NCBI GenBank assembly: GCA_900554365.1
Contig: USGY01000011.1
Coordinates: 1-43,594 of the forward strand
Direction of reading: 5' to 3'
Length of the DNA: 43,594 bases
Source: an uncultured Clostridium sp.
GTDB lineage: Bacteria > Bacillota > Clostridia > TANB77 > CAG-508
Part shown: one piece after another, positions 7,983-16,156 of the stretch
Layout: each line of letters begins with the position of its first letter
Numbering within the stretch: position 1 is the stretch's first letter
The notes under the pieces: model-generated
What the model was told of the DNA's origin: nothing
Seen by the model: only the letters and a program-made list of their open reading frames with translations
Database searches by the model: none
Position numbers and translations under genes: made by a program

Positions 7983-9188
7983 ATGAAAAAAATTTTGAAA
8001 ATGCTATTATTAGTATTTTTTTTAATGATTATATATGTATATGTATTAGCAATTGAAAAAATTCCTAGTAAAATAACTTTGTTTGAAGGAGAAGATATAA
8101 ATTTGAAAACTGTATTAGGAATAAATTTTAATTATGCAGATACAATAGAAACTTCATCAAGCGAAGGAACTAAAAAGAATATACAAGTAAGTTTTTTTGA
8201 TAATATACCTATAAAAAATGTGGATGTAAATGTAATTCCAAAAACTAAAGTAATTCCGCTTGGAAATATAGCAGGAGTAAAGTTATATACAAATGGAGTT
8301 TTAGTAGTTGGAATGTCAGAAATAGAGGGAAAAGATAATCAAAGATATAAACCATATGTAAATACGGGAATAGAAGAAGGAGACACAATAATAAAAGTAA
8401 ATAACAAGGAAATAAATTCGACAGATGATTTGATAGAAACAGTAAACCAGTCAGAAGGAAATAAAATAAAAATAAATTACATTCATGAAAAAGAAACGAA
8501 AGAGTGTAGTATAACACCAGTTGAAACAATAAACAAAGAATATAAAATTGGATTATGGGTAAGAGATAGTGCTGCAGGAGTAGGAACAATAACATTTTAT
8601 GAGCCTTCAAATAAAACATTTGGAGCATTAGGACATGGAATAACAGATATCGATACAAATGAGCTTATAAATATTGCTTCAGGAGAATTTATTACAACAA
8701 AAATATTAAATATAACAAAAGGAGAAGTTGGAACTCCAGGAAAGATCCAGGGAACAATAGACAATCAAACAAATATTGGTACAATAAGTAAAAACACTAA
8801 ATTTGGAATTTACGGAAAAGTAGATAATTTATCAAGTATAAATATTGATAAATCAAAAGAAATGGATGTTGCGTTAAGAGATGAAATCAAACAGGGAAAA
8901 GCTACTATATTATGTAGTTTAGATAATCAAACACCACAAGAATATGAAATAGAAATTGAAAAAATTTTTAAAGATAATAATTATGATAATAAAAGTATGC
9001 AAATAAAAGTTACAGATGAAAGACTATTAAATAAAACAGGTGGAATAATACAAGGAATGTCAGGATCACCAATTATACAAAACGGAAAATTTGTTGGTGC
9101 AATAACACATGTTTTAGTAAATAATCCTCAAGAAGGATATGGTGTATTTGCTGATATTATGCTAAAAAAAGCATCTGAAATAGAATAA
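7983..9188 (+). CDS. spoIVB: SpoIVB, sporulation serine peptidase (S55)
   Basis: SpoIVB is made in the forespore, is secreted into the space between the two membranes, and starts the cascade that activates pro-sigma-K processing. Visible parts: an N-terminal membrane/signal segment (residues 5-23), a PDZ domain (about 95-175) and the S55 peptidase domain (about 185-400). The catalytic set fits: His218 in GALGHGITD, Ser360 in GMSGSP, and Asp345 in KVTDERLL as the likely third residue. Length 401 is close to the Bacillus protein (about 425). AAAGGAGAA precedes the ATG. In many spore formers spo0A follows spoIVB; here a terminator and murC follow instead. It may be read from the upstream cluster (58-base gap) or from its own forespore promoter, which I could not identify. 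Confidence 0.93.
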   Translation: MKKILKMLLLVFFLMIIYVYVLAIEKIPSKITLFEGEDINLKTVLGINFNYADTIETSSSEGTKKNIQVSFFDNIPIKNVDVNVIPKTKVIPLGNIAGVKLYTNGVLVVGMSEIEGKDNQRYKPYVNTGIEEGDTIIKVNNKEINSTDDLIETVNQSEGNKIKINYIHEKETKECSITPVETINKEYKIGLWVRDSAAGVGTITFYEPSNKTFGALGHGITDIDTNELINIASGEFITTKILNITKGEVGTPGKIQGTIDNQTNIGTISKNTKFGIYGKVDNLSSINIDKSKEMDVALRDEIKQGKATILCSLDNQTPQEYEIEIEKIFKDNNYDNKSMQIKVTDERLLNKTGGIIQGMSGSPIIQNGKFVGAITHVLVNNPQEGYGVFADIMLKKASEIE

Positions 9189-9216
9189 AGGACTTCAAAA
9201 ATAGAAGTCCTTTTAA
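9187..9216. terminator. Two-way terminator between spoIVB and murC
   Basis: AAAGGACTTC (9187-9196) pairs with GAAGTCCTTT (9204-9213), with T run on the plus strand and A run giving T run on the minus strand. It sits between convergent stops and should serve both genes. Confidence 0.85.
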
Positions 9217-9224
9217 ATTATAAA

Positions 9225-10607
9225 TTATTTTACTAACATTGGTCCAATTTCTGTTACAGTTCCTGCACCAACTGTAATAACAATGTCATTTTTCTCAACA
9301 TTCTTTTTAACATAATCAACACATTCATCAAAGTCTGGAATGTATAAAGCTTCTTTTCCTAAAGATTTAATTTTATTTACTAAATCTTTAGATGAAATTT
9401 CATGATTATTTACTTCTCTTGCTGCATATATATCTAATACAATAATATGATCGAATTCTTTTAAAGCTTCTGCAAAATCATTTAATAATAATTTTGTTCT
9501 GCTGTAAGTATGTGGTTGGAATATTACCCAAGATTTATTGTATTTTTTATTTGATAAAGAATTGTAAGTTGCTTTAATTTCTGTTGGATGATGAGCATAA
9601 TCATCATACACACTAGCAATACCATCAACTTTACCTTTAAATTCAAATCTTCTGTGTGCACCAGTAAATTTTATTAAGGCATCTTGAATATCTTTTCTTT
9701 CAATTCCATATTCAGTACATAAAGCTGTACAAGCTAAGGCATTTGATACATTATGAATTCCTGGAACTGATAATTTTAATTTCATAAAGAATTCGTTTTT
9801 ATAATAAATATCAAATTCAGGAAAACCATCATCATCAAAAGAAATATTTTTTGCAGTAAAATCAGCTTCAGCATTTTTTATACCATATGTAACTACTTTG
9901 GCATTAGTATATTGAGGTAATTCTAAACAGCTTTTGTCATCAGCATTTATAACTAATAAGCCATCATCTGGTAATAATTTTGCATATTTAATAAAAGCTT
10001 TTTTTATGTTGTCAAAAGTTTTAAAATAGTCTAAATGGTCATTGTCAATATCAAGTATAACTTCTGCTTTTGGACTAAATTTTAAGAAACTTTCAACATA
10101 TTCACAAGCTTCAATTACAAAATGTTCACTATTTCCAACTCTATAATTTCCGTTTATTTGTTTTAACATTGCTCCAACTTGAATACTTGGATCTTTTAAA
10201 GCATCCATGAAACATAATGAAATCATTGATGTTGTTGTTGTTTTACCATGTGTACCTGAAATACAAATTGTATCTTTGTAGCAACGAGTAATTGCTCCTA
10301 AAAAATCTGCTCTTTCAATTGTTGGTATATTAAGACGATGTGCTTCTACAATTTCAGGATCTGTTTGTTTTACTGCAGCAGAATATATAACTGCATCAGA
10401 ACCTGCAACATCTTCTACACTGTGTCCTATAACTACTTTAATTCCTTTTTTCCTTAATAATTGAACTGCTTCAGAGTCAGAAGTATCAGAACCAGTTACA
10501 TTAAATCCCCAGTTTTGTAATATAGCAGCTATGCCACTCATACTAACTCCACCAATTCCAATCATGTGTATATTTTTATATTTTTTTATATGTTCAATAT
10601 TTGGCAT
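9225..10607 (-). CDS. murC: UDP-N-acetylmuramate--L-alanine ligase
   Basis: MurC adds L-alanine to UDP-MurNAc with ATP, the first peptide step of peptidoglycan precursor synthesis in the cytoplasm. Seen in order: the N-terminal nucleotide-sugar fold (IHMIGIGGVSMSGIA), the ATP loop GTHGKTTTT at about residues 118-126, the central ligase motifs including DNDHLDYF, and the C-terminal domain with HHPTEI. Length is 460, normal for the family. I chose ATG at 10607 because GAGGAG at 10623-10618 is well placed for it and only one base from the in-frame GTG at 10616. The gene stands alone on the minus strand with its own promoter at 10638-10666. Confidence 0.95.
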   Translation of the reverse strand: MPNIEHIKKYKNIHMIGIGGVSMSGIAAILQNWGFNVTGSDTSDSEAVQLLRKKGIKVVIGHSVEDVAGSDAVIYSAAVKQTDPEIVEAHRLNIPTIERADFLGAITRCYKDTICISGTHGKTTTTSMISLCFMDALKDPSIQVGAMLKQINGNYRVGNSEHFVIEACEYVESFLKFSPKAEVILDIDNDHLDYFKTFDNIKKAFIKYAKLLPDDGLLVINADDKSCLELPQYTNAKVVTYGIKNAEADFTAKNISFDDDGFPEFDIYYKNEFFMKLKLSVPGIHNVSNALACTALCTEYGIERKDIQDALIKFTGAHRRFEFKGKVDGIASVYDDYAHHPTEIKATYNSLSNKKYNKSWVIFQPHTYSRTKLLLNDFAEALKEFDHIIVLDIYAAREVNNHEISSKDLVNKIKSLGKEALYIPDFDECVDYVKKNVEKNDIVITVGAGTVTEIGPMLVK

Positions 10608-10637
10608 TTTTAACACACTCCTCTATAATAATATAGA

Positions 10638-10666
10638 ATTATATAATTAAATGTATAAAAATTCAA
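10638..10666 (-). promoter_or_regulatory. Sigma-A type promoter for murC
   Basis: On the minus strand TTGAAT (10666-10661), a 17-base spacer and TATAAT (10643-10638) lie about 30 bases ahead of the murC start. Confidence 0.7.
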
Positions 10667-10704
10667 GGGTTTAAGGTGAATTATAATGTAATATATGAAA
10701 AAAA

Positions 10705-10737
10705 TTAGATTTTGTTACTAACGTGATAAAAATCTAA
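10705..10737. other. Inverted repeat between the murC and spoVG promoters
   Basis: TTAGATTTT (10705-10713) and AAAATCTAA (10729-10737) are perfect reverse complements around a 15-base spacer. It lies between the two divergent promoters and could be an operator or a transcript-end hairpin; the sequence alone does not decide. Confidence 0.4.
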
Positions 10738-10764
10738 AATAAAATTCAAAAAATGTAAAAAAAA

Positions 10765-10793
10765 GAAGGAAAAAAATTTTTTATGAAGAATAA
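10765..10793 (+). promoter_or_regulatory. Sigma-H type promoter of spoVG
   Basis: GAAGGAAAA at 10765-10773 matches the sigma-H -35 consensus RnAGGAwWW. GAAGAATAA at 10785-10793 matches the -10 consensus RnnGAATww. The 11-base spacer is within the known 11-12. spoVG is a classic sigma-H target in Bacillus. Transcription would start near 10800, giving a leader of about 60 bases. Confidence 0.75.
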
Positions 10794-10862
10794 TATAATT
10801 GTACATAAGAATAAACGGCTATGTACAAATAATAAACATAAGGAAGGCAGGTGCATTACACC

Positions 10863-11135
10863 ATGGAAATCACAGATGTACGTTTAAGAAAAGTAAATTC
10901 AGAGAACAGAATGAAAGCTGTTGCTTCTGTAACATTCGATAACGAATTCGCAGTTCACGATATCAAAGTTATCGAAAGCCAAAATGGATTATTCATAGCT
11001 ATGCCAAGCAGAAAAACTCCAAGCGGAGAATTCAAAGATATAGCTCATCCAATTAATGCTGAAACAAGAGAGAAGATTCAAAAAGCTATCTTAGAAGCTT
11101 ATGAAGCTCCAGAAACAGAGGAATCAGCAGAATAA
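10863..11135 (+). CDS. spoVG: SpoVG, sporulation regulator and nucleic-acid binding protein
   Basis: The start MEITDVRLRKV and the centre (FDNEFAVHDIKVIESQNGLFIAMPSRK, read in parts, then GEFKDIAHPIN) match SpoVG closely. SpoVG proteins are small cytoplasmic regulators that bind DNA or RNA and affect asymmetric septation and virulence traits. Length is 90, as usual. An in-frame GTG at 10851 would add MHYT, but known SpoVG proteins start at the MEITDV equivalent, and GCAGGTG at 10847-10853 is spaced 9 bases from the ATG at 10863. It is a single-gene unit between its own sigma-H type promoter and a strong terminator. Confidence 0.96.
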   Translation: MEITDVRLRKVNSENRMKAVASVTFDNEFAVHDIKVIESQNGLFIAMPSRKTPSGEFKDIAHPINAETREKIQKAILEAYEAPETEESAE

Positions 11136-11147
11136 TATAAAAGGCCA

Positions 11148-11174
11148 AAAAAGCACTGTAAAAGTGCTTTTTTT
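11148..11174 (+). terminator. Terminator of spoVG
   Basis: AAAAAGCACT (11148-11157) pairs with AGTGCTTTTT (11163-11172) over a GTAAA loop and runs into T's. Confidence 0.9.
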
Positions 11175-11186
11175 GTGTCAAAAGGC

Positions 11187-11215
11187 TTGAAAAAACAACA
11201 AAAACAAGTTAAAAT
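11187..11215 (+). promoter_or_regulatory. Sigma-A type promoter of the pth operon
   Basis: TTGAAA (11187-11192), a 17-base spacer and TAAAAT (11210-11215) lie just after the spoVG terminator and 35 bases before the pth start. Confidence 0.6.
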
Positions 11216-11249
11216 AAATAATAGTTTATATAATACAAGGAGAAAAATA

Positions 11250-11807
11250 ATGTATTTAATAGTAGGACTTGGAAATCCAGAAGAAGAATATGGAAATACA
11301 AGACATAATATGGGGTTTGACACAATAAACAAAATTGCAAATAAATATAATATAGAAATAAATAAAAAAAAATTTAAAGGATTATATGGAACAGGAATAA
11401 TAGAAGGACAAAAAGTTATTTTATTAAAACCTCAAACATATATGAATTTAAGTGGAGAAAGTATAAAAGAGGCAATTGATTTTTATAAAATTCCAGAAGA
11501 AAATTTAATTATAATCTATGATGATATAGATATAACTCCAGGAATTATAAAAATCAGAAAAAAAGGCGGTCCTGGAACTCATAATGGAATGAAATCTGTA
11601 ATTCAAAATATACAGACTGAAAAATTTCCAAGAGTAAGAATAGGAATAGGAAAACCAGAGCAAAAAGGTGAACTAATTCAATATGTTATAGGACCAATAA
11701 ATAAAGAAGATAAAGAAATATTAGATAAAGCAACTACACAAGGAAAAGAAGCGGTTATAGAAATAATAAAAAACGGTGTAGATATTGCAATGAATAAATT
11801 TAATTAA
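11250..11807 (+). CDS. pth: Peptidyl-tRNA hydrolase
   Basis: Pth frees tRNA from stalled peptidyl-tRNA by cutting the ester bond. MYLIVGLGNPEEEYGNTRHNMGF is the family start, with catalytic His19 in TRHN. The LLKPQTYMNLSGE and IIYDDIDI stretches (Asp91/92) follow, then GGPGTHNGMKS. Length is 185, normal. The reading frame extends upstream to a GTG/TTG-type start, but AAGGAGA at 11237-11243 and the family start both support ATG 11250. It follows spoVG directly, as in Bacillus (spoVG, then pth/spoVC nearby), and leads an operon with the RNase G and rimO genes. Confidence 0.96.
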   Translation: MYLIVGLGNPEEEYGNTRHNMGFDTINKIANKYNIEINKKKFKGLYGTGIIEGQKVILLKPQTYMNLSGESIKEAIDFYKIPEENLIIIYDDIDITPGIIKIRKKGGPGTHNGMKSVIQNIQTEKFPRVRIGIGKPEQKGELIQYVIGPINKEDKEILDKATTQGKEAVIEIIKNGVDIAMNKFN

Positions 11808-11831
11808 ATAACCAGAAAAGGAAAGAGGATA

Positions 11832-13019
11832 ATGACAGAAATATTTGTACAAAAAAAGCCAGAAGATCGTGAAATAGCACTTGTAGAAGATGGAAAGCTA
11901 ATAGAATATTATGAAGAAAATGAAAGTAGTAATAGAAATGAAGGCAATATATATATAGGAATTGTTAGAGATGTTATAAAAGGAATGCAATCAGCTTTTG
12001 TAGATATAGGCACAGAAAAAAATAGTTTTATACATTTAAAAGATGTCTTACCAAAAGTTGATGAAAAAAAAGGCTTACAAGTCGAAGAAACTGATATTAC
12101 TAAGGTATTAAAGCCAAAACAAAAATTATTAGTTCAAGTAAAAAAAGATAGCAATAGTAATAAAGGTGCAAGAGTCTCAACACATATAAATTTACCAAGT
12201 AAATATATTGTTTTAATGCCAAATACTGATATAATTACGGTATCACAGAAAATTGAAAATAAAGAAGAGCAAAAAAGATTAATAGAACTAGTTAAAAATA
12301 ATTTATCAAAAAATAATGGAGCAATTATAAGAACTTCTGCAGAAGGAAAAACAGAAGAAATAATAAAAGATATAAAATATATAGAAAATGTATGGAAAAA
12401 TATCACAGAAACAAGCATTGATTCAGAGTCTAATAAACCACAATTATTATATAAAAGTGAAGATATTTTGAAAAAAATCATAAAAGATTTGATAGATGAA
12501 AAAATTGACACAATAGTAGTAAATAATTTAGAAGAAAAACAAAAAATAGAAAAATTTATAAAATCAAATCCAGAATGTAAAGATATAAAAGTAAAAATAT
12601 TAAAAAAAGAAGATATTTTAGACACGTATGAAATAAGAAAACAAATATCAAAAATGAAAAATAGAAAGGTTTGGCTAAAATGTGGAGGTTTTATAACAAT
12701 AGATAAAACAGAAGCATTAACAGCAATAGATGTAAACACAGGTAAATATACAGGAACAAATAATAATTTACAGGAAACAATCTTAAAAGTAAACAAAGAA
12801 GCTACATATGAAATAGCAAAACAATTAAGATTAAGAGATGTTGGTGGAATTATAATTATAGATTATATAGACATGGCAGATGAAAAAAACAAAGAAATCT
12901 TAATTAATTTAATGAAAGAAGAATTAAAAAAAGATAGAACAAAAACACAAGTAGAAGGATTTACAAAACTAGATTTAATGGAATTAACAAGAAAACATAT
13001 ATGTAGCCATAAAGAATAA
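11832..13019 (+). CDS. rng: Ribonuclease G/E family protein, short form
   Basis: RNase E/G enzymes cut single-stranded RNA during rRNA maturation and mRNA decay. The S1-like region (NIYIGIVRDVIKGMQSAFVDIG, in parts, about residues 39-70) and the DNase I-like catalytic region are present, with Asp300 (TAIDVNTGKYTG) and Asp344 (IIIDYIDM) matching the metal-binding pair. The chain ends at residue 395 right after MELTRKHICSHKE. The CPxCxG zinc link and small domain that join dimers in RNase E and most RNase G proteins are absent. The zinc link may be lost, or replaced by the single Cys/His near the end. It lies 24 bases after pth and 15 before rimO. Confidence 0.88.
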   Translation: MTEIFVQKKPEDREIALVEDGKLIEYYEENESSNRNEGNIYIGIVRDVIKGMQSAFVDIGTEKNSFIHLKDVLPKVDEKKGLQVEETDITKVLKPKQKLLVQVKKDSNSNKGARVSTHINLPSKYIVLMPNTDIITVSQKIENKEEQKRLIELVKNNLSKNNGAIIRTSAEGKTEEIIKDIKYIENVWKNITETSIDSESNKPQLLYKSEDILKKIIKDLIDEKIDTIVVNNLEEKQKIEKFIKSNPECKDIKVKILKKEDILDTYEIRKQISKMKNRKVWLKCGGFITIDKTEALTAIDVNTGKYTGTNNNLQETILKVNKEATYEIAKQLRLRDVGGIIIIDYIDMADEKNKEILINLMKEELKKDRTKTQVEGFTKLDLMELTRKHICSHKE

Positions 13020-13034
13020 TGAAAGGAATAAAGT

Positions 13035-14393
13035 ATGAACGTAGGATTTATATCATTAGGATGTAGCAAAAATCTAATTGATACAGAAACAACAATTGGA
13101 AAATTTAAAGAAAATCATTATAAAATAGTAAACAACCCAGAAGATGCAGACATTATAGTAATAAACACATGTGGATTTATAGAAACAGCAAAAGAAGAAG
13201 CAATAAATACAATATTAGAAATGGCCGATTATAAGAAAAAAAGATGTAAATATTTAATAGCAATGGGTTGCTTAGTTCAAAGATATTGTGAAGAATTAGC
13301 TAAGGCATTGCCAGAAGTAGATTTATGGATAAAGCTTGATGAATATAATCATTTATGGGATAAAATAGAAGATTTAGTTGAAAAAAATATTGTTGATGAA
13401 CCACAATCAAAAGATTACACTAAATTAAGTAAAATTCCAGAAATGCCAATGTTTGAACAATATGATTTTATGAATAGAACAGTAACAACAGGAAAAAATT
13501 ATGCTTATTTAAAAATTGGAGAAGGCTGTAGTAACAGATGTACATATTGTGCAATTCCATATATAAGAGGTCCATTTGTAAGTAGAAAAGAAGAAGATAT
13601 ATTAGAAGAAGCAAAAAAATTAGCTAGTCAAGGAATAAAAGAATTAATAGTAATAGCACAAGATACAACAAAATACGGAATTGATATATATGGCGAGAAC
13701 AAACTAGCAGAATTGCTTGAAAAATTAAGCAAAATTGACGGAATAAAATGGATAAGATTTTTATATTCATATCCAGAAGGAATAACAGATGAATTAATAG
13801 ATTTAGTTGCTAAAAATCCGAAAATTGCAAAATATTTTGATATACCAATTCAACATATTTCTAATGATGTGCTAAAAAGAATGTATAGAAAAACTAATAA
13901 ACAACAAATAACAAATTTGATAGAAAAAATTAGAAATAAAATTCCGAATGTAACAATAAGAACAACATTAATAGTTGGATTCCCTGGAGAGACAAAAGAA
14001 GAATTTGAAGAATTATTAGAGTTTGTTAAAAAAACAAAATTTGATAAATTAGGAGCATTTCCATATTCTAAAGAAGAGGGAACTCCAGCTGCTAAAATGC
14101 CAAATCAAATACATGGAAATACTAAAAAGGCAAGATATAATAAATTGATGGCTGAACAACAAAAAATATCTAAAGAAATATTAGAAAACAAAATAGGAAA
14201 AGAATTTGAAGTTTTAGTAGAATCAAAATCTTTTGATAGCAAATATTTTATTGGAAGAACAATGCAAGATGTTCCAGAAATAGATGGAATTGTATATATA
14301 AAAAATACAGGCAAAGAAAATTTATTAAATAAATTTGTAAAATGTAAAATAACAGATGTAAACAATTATGATTTAATGGCAGAAGTTGTTTAA
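13035..14393 (+). CDS. rimO: Ribosomal protein S12 methylthiotransferase RimO
   Basis: RimO adds a methylthio group to an Asp of ribosomal protein S12, using two iron-sulfur clusters and SAM. The N-terminal cluster cysteines are C10, C46 and C79; the radical-SAM motif CSNRCTYC gives C165, C169 and C172. A TRAM-like C-terminal domain follows. The opening MNVGFISLGCSKNLIDTE and the IRFLYSYPEG stretch are closer to RimO than to MiaB. Length 452 is usual. It sits in the pth operon, 15 bases after the RNase G gene and 15 before an unknown gene. Confidence 0.93.
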   Translation: MNVGFISLGCSKNLIDTETTIGKFKENHYKIVNNPEDADIIVINTCGFIETAKEEAINTILEMADYKKKRCKYLIAMGCLVQRYCEELAKALPEVDLWIKLDEYNHLWDKIEDLVEKNIVDEPQSKDYTKLSKIPEMPMFEQYDFMNRTVTTGKNYAYLKIGEGCSNRCTYCAIPYIRGPFVSRKEEDILEEAKKLASQGIKELIVIAQDTTKYGIDIYGENKLAELLEKLSKIDGIKWIRFLYSYPEGITDELIDLVAKNPKIAKYFDIPIQHISNDVLKRMYRKTNKQQITNLIEKIRNKIPNVTIRTTLIVGFPGETKEEFEELLEFVKKTKFDKLGAFPYSKEEGTPAAKMPNQIHGNTKKARYNKLMAEQQKISKEILENKIGKEFEVLVESKSFDSKYFIGRTMQDVPEIDGIVYIKNTGKENLLNKFVKCKITDVNNYDLMAEVV

Positions 14394-14408
14394 AAAGGAG
14401 TAATTGAT

Positions 14409-15710
14409 ATGAGAGTTAATTTAAATGAAAATCAATTTATAGACATTGCAGTAAGAAAAGAAGACGATTTAATTGTATATTATGCTGATGGAATTAAAAT
14501 AGGTGTATTAGATCCGAACAAAATGCCAGTTGGAGTGACAAATATTTTAATGGTAAATACCCCAAAATTAGATATTACTGCAGAACAAATGGGACAATTA
14601 CAAAATGCAATAAATGCAATTCCACGTGAAGATATAGAAAAAGAAGCACAAATTAATAAAGAAATAGAAGAATATATAAATGAAAGATATGGCGAAATAG
14701 AAAAAGTCGAAGAAATAAAATTATTGGATTTAGATGAAAAAGAAAGAATAAAAGAAAAAGAAACAACAAAAACTAAAAATAAAAAAGACAAAGAAAACAA
14801 AGATAAAAAGAAGGATAAAGACGAAGAAAAAGATAAAAAGGAAAAAGCAATAACAGCCAAAGATGTAACAGTAAAACAAACAATAGAACTTGACGAAAAA
14901 GTAAATGACATGAAAGACATGAAACAATGGCTTGGAAGTAATTTGCCAAATGATGTTGTTAGAATAGGAGTTGTAGAATCATATCAAATGAGAGAATTTG
15001 GTAGTAAAAATACAACAAGATATTCTTTAGTTGCAATAAATAAAGATGGAACAATGCAACCATTAGAAAAATATATTCCACAATTACATCAAAGAACTAC
15101 AAATGGAAGCAATCCAACTAGAGAAAATTATCAAGTTAGAGCAGATGGAACCGTAGAAAAAGATGCTGTTATTAGTGAATATGAAGTAGGAAATAAAATA
15201 TTACAATTAGATAATCAAGAAATGGGTAGAGTTCAAGTGTATACTGCTCAAGAATCAAGAAATTCTACAGAAGAATTAGGTGTTCAAGTAAGAGATTCAA
15301 ATACAACATTTAGAACAAGCAAAGAAGTAAGAAGTGTAAATGGAGAATATGAGGAAAACGGAGTTAACACAGTTGAAGAAAATTTAGAAGAAGCAAAAGC
15401 AAAAGAGCAATCAAATCCAAACGCACAACTAACAGATAAAGATATTGATGGAGAACCAGGACCAGATAATAATTTTAGTGAAAATGGAATTACATTAGAA
15501 TCAGGTGAATTTGTTACTTTTGAAAGATTAGCAATTAGATGGGGAGAACGTAATGATGATGGTAGTCCAAATCCTGAAAAATCTAAAGAAATGTATTTAA
15601 AAATGAGAGATAGGAATATGGAAAAAACACCTGATCAAATAATAAATTTAGTTGATAATGAAATTGAAGAAGATATGAGAATTCCTAATAGAAATGAACA
15701 TGAAATATAA
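14409..15710 (+). CDS. Unknown cytoplasmic protein with a charged linker (433 aa)
   Basis: Not recognised. No signal peptide or membrane helix is visible. Three parts can be seen: an N-terminal domain (about 1-107, MRVNLNENQFIDIAVRKEDD), a Lys/Glu/Asp linker (about 108-147, poor in hydrophobic residues), and a larger C-terminal part (150-433) with many Glu, Asn and Arg. Within it are VRIGVVESYQMREFG and a QVRADGTVEKDAV stretch. It follows rimO by 15 bases behind AAAAAGGAG, so it is probably translated from the same mRNA. A role linked to translation or envelope cannot be told from sequence alone. Confidence 0.7.
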   Translation: MRVNLNENQFIDIAVRKEDDLIVYYADGIKIGVLDPNKMPVGVTNILMVNTPKLDITAEQMGQLQNAINAIPREDIEKEAQINKEIEEYINERYGEIEKVEEIKLLDLDEKERIKEKETTKTKNKKDKENKDKKKDKDEEKDKKEKAITAKDVTVKQTIELDEKVNDMKDMKQWLGSNLPNDVVRIGVVESYQMREFGSKNTTRYSLVAINKDGTMQPLEKYIPQLHQRTTNGSNPTRENYQVRADGTVEKDAVISEYEVGNKILQLDNQEMGRVQVYTAQESRNSTEELGVQVRDSNTTFRTSKEVRSVNGEYEENGVNTVEENLEEAKAKEQSNPNAQLTDKDIDGEPGPDNNFSENGITLESGEFVTFERLAIRWGERNDDGSPNPEKSKEMYLKMRDRNMEKTPDQIINLVDNEIEEDMRIPNRNEHEI

Positions 15711-15711
15711 T

Positions 15712-15740
15712 TTGTCAAAAATAAAGATAAGTGATATAAT
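15712..15740 (+). promoter_or_regulatory. Sigma-A type promoter for the gene at 15777
   Basis: TTGTCA (15712-15717), a 17-base spacer and TATAAT (15735-15740) start one base after the preceding stop codon. Confidence 0.75.
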
Positions 15741-15776
15741 AAAAAAATACAAAAGGAAAAATAAAGAGGTGGAAAA

Positions 15777-16127
15777 ATGACAGCATTATTTGCACTAATA
15801 TATATATTAATATTTATCATATTTGCATTAGTTGCGTATGCAGTATTACAAATAAAATTATTTGGTATGAAAGTAAAAGATTTTTGGTCTTTTATTGAAG
15901 CTAACCAAATGTTAGATAAATTATACAAATTTGCAAATCAATACGAAAATATGTCTCCACAGGAGCAAGTTATATATTTAGCAGAAGCGGAAAGAATATT
16001 TAAAGCTTTTGATAATGTTCCAAATGAATTGTGGGAAGAAGAATATCAAAAATACAAAGAAGTATTAAATAAATACCAAGATATTAAAATGTTAAGATGG
16101 TCTGAAGCATCAAGACAAAAAAATTAA
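15777..16127 (+). CDS. Unknown small membrane-anchored protein (116 aa)
   Basis: One strongly hydrophobic helix at residues 3-27 (ALIYILIFIIFALVAYAVL) is followed by a cytoplasmic-looking helical part rich in Glu, Lys, Tyr and Trp (for example VKDFWSFIEANQ and PNELWEEEYQKYKEVL). The AGAGGTGG site at 15764-15771 supports the ATG. It has its own promoter and ends at a two-way terminator, so it is a single-gene unit. No family recognised; it may be an adaptor on the membrane. Confidence 0.65.
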   Translation: MTALFALIYILIFIIFALVAYAVLQIKLFGMKVKDFWSFIEANQMLDKLYKFANQYENMSPQEQVIYLAEAERIFKAFDNVPNELWEEEYQKYKEVLNKYQDIKMLRWSEASRQKN

Positions 16128-16156
16128 AGAAGGAATAAAAAAATATTCCTTCTTTT
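16126..16156. terminator. Two-way terminator between convergent genes
   Basis: AAAGAAGGAATA (16126-16137) pairs perfectly with TATTCCTTCTTT (16144-16155) over six A's; A and T runs flank both sides. The stem includes the stop of the gene at 15777. Confidence 0.9.

Noticed and set aside
10608..10616. GTG at 10616 as the murC start
   Set aside because: It is one base from the ribosome binding site; ATG 10607 is properly spaced.
14480..14927. Minus-strand frames rich in Phe and Ser opposite the charged linker at 14730-14850
   Set aside because: They are mirror images of the Lys/Glu-rich codons of the plus-strand gene and have no start signals.
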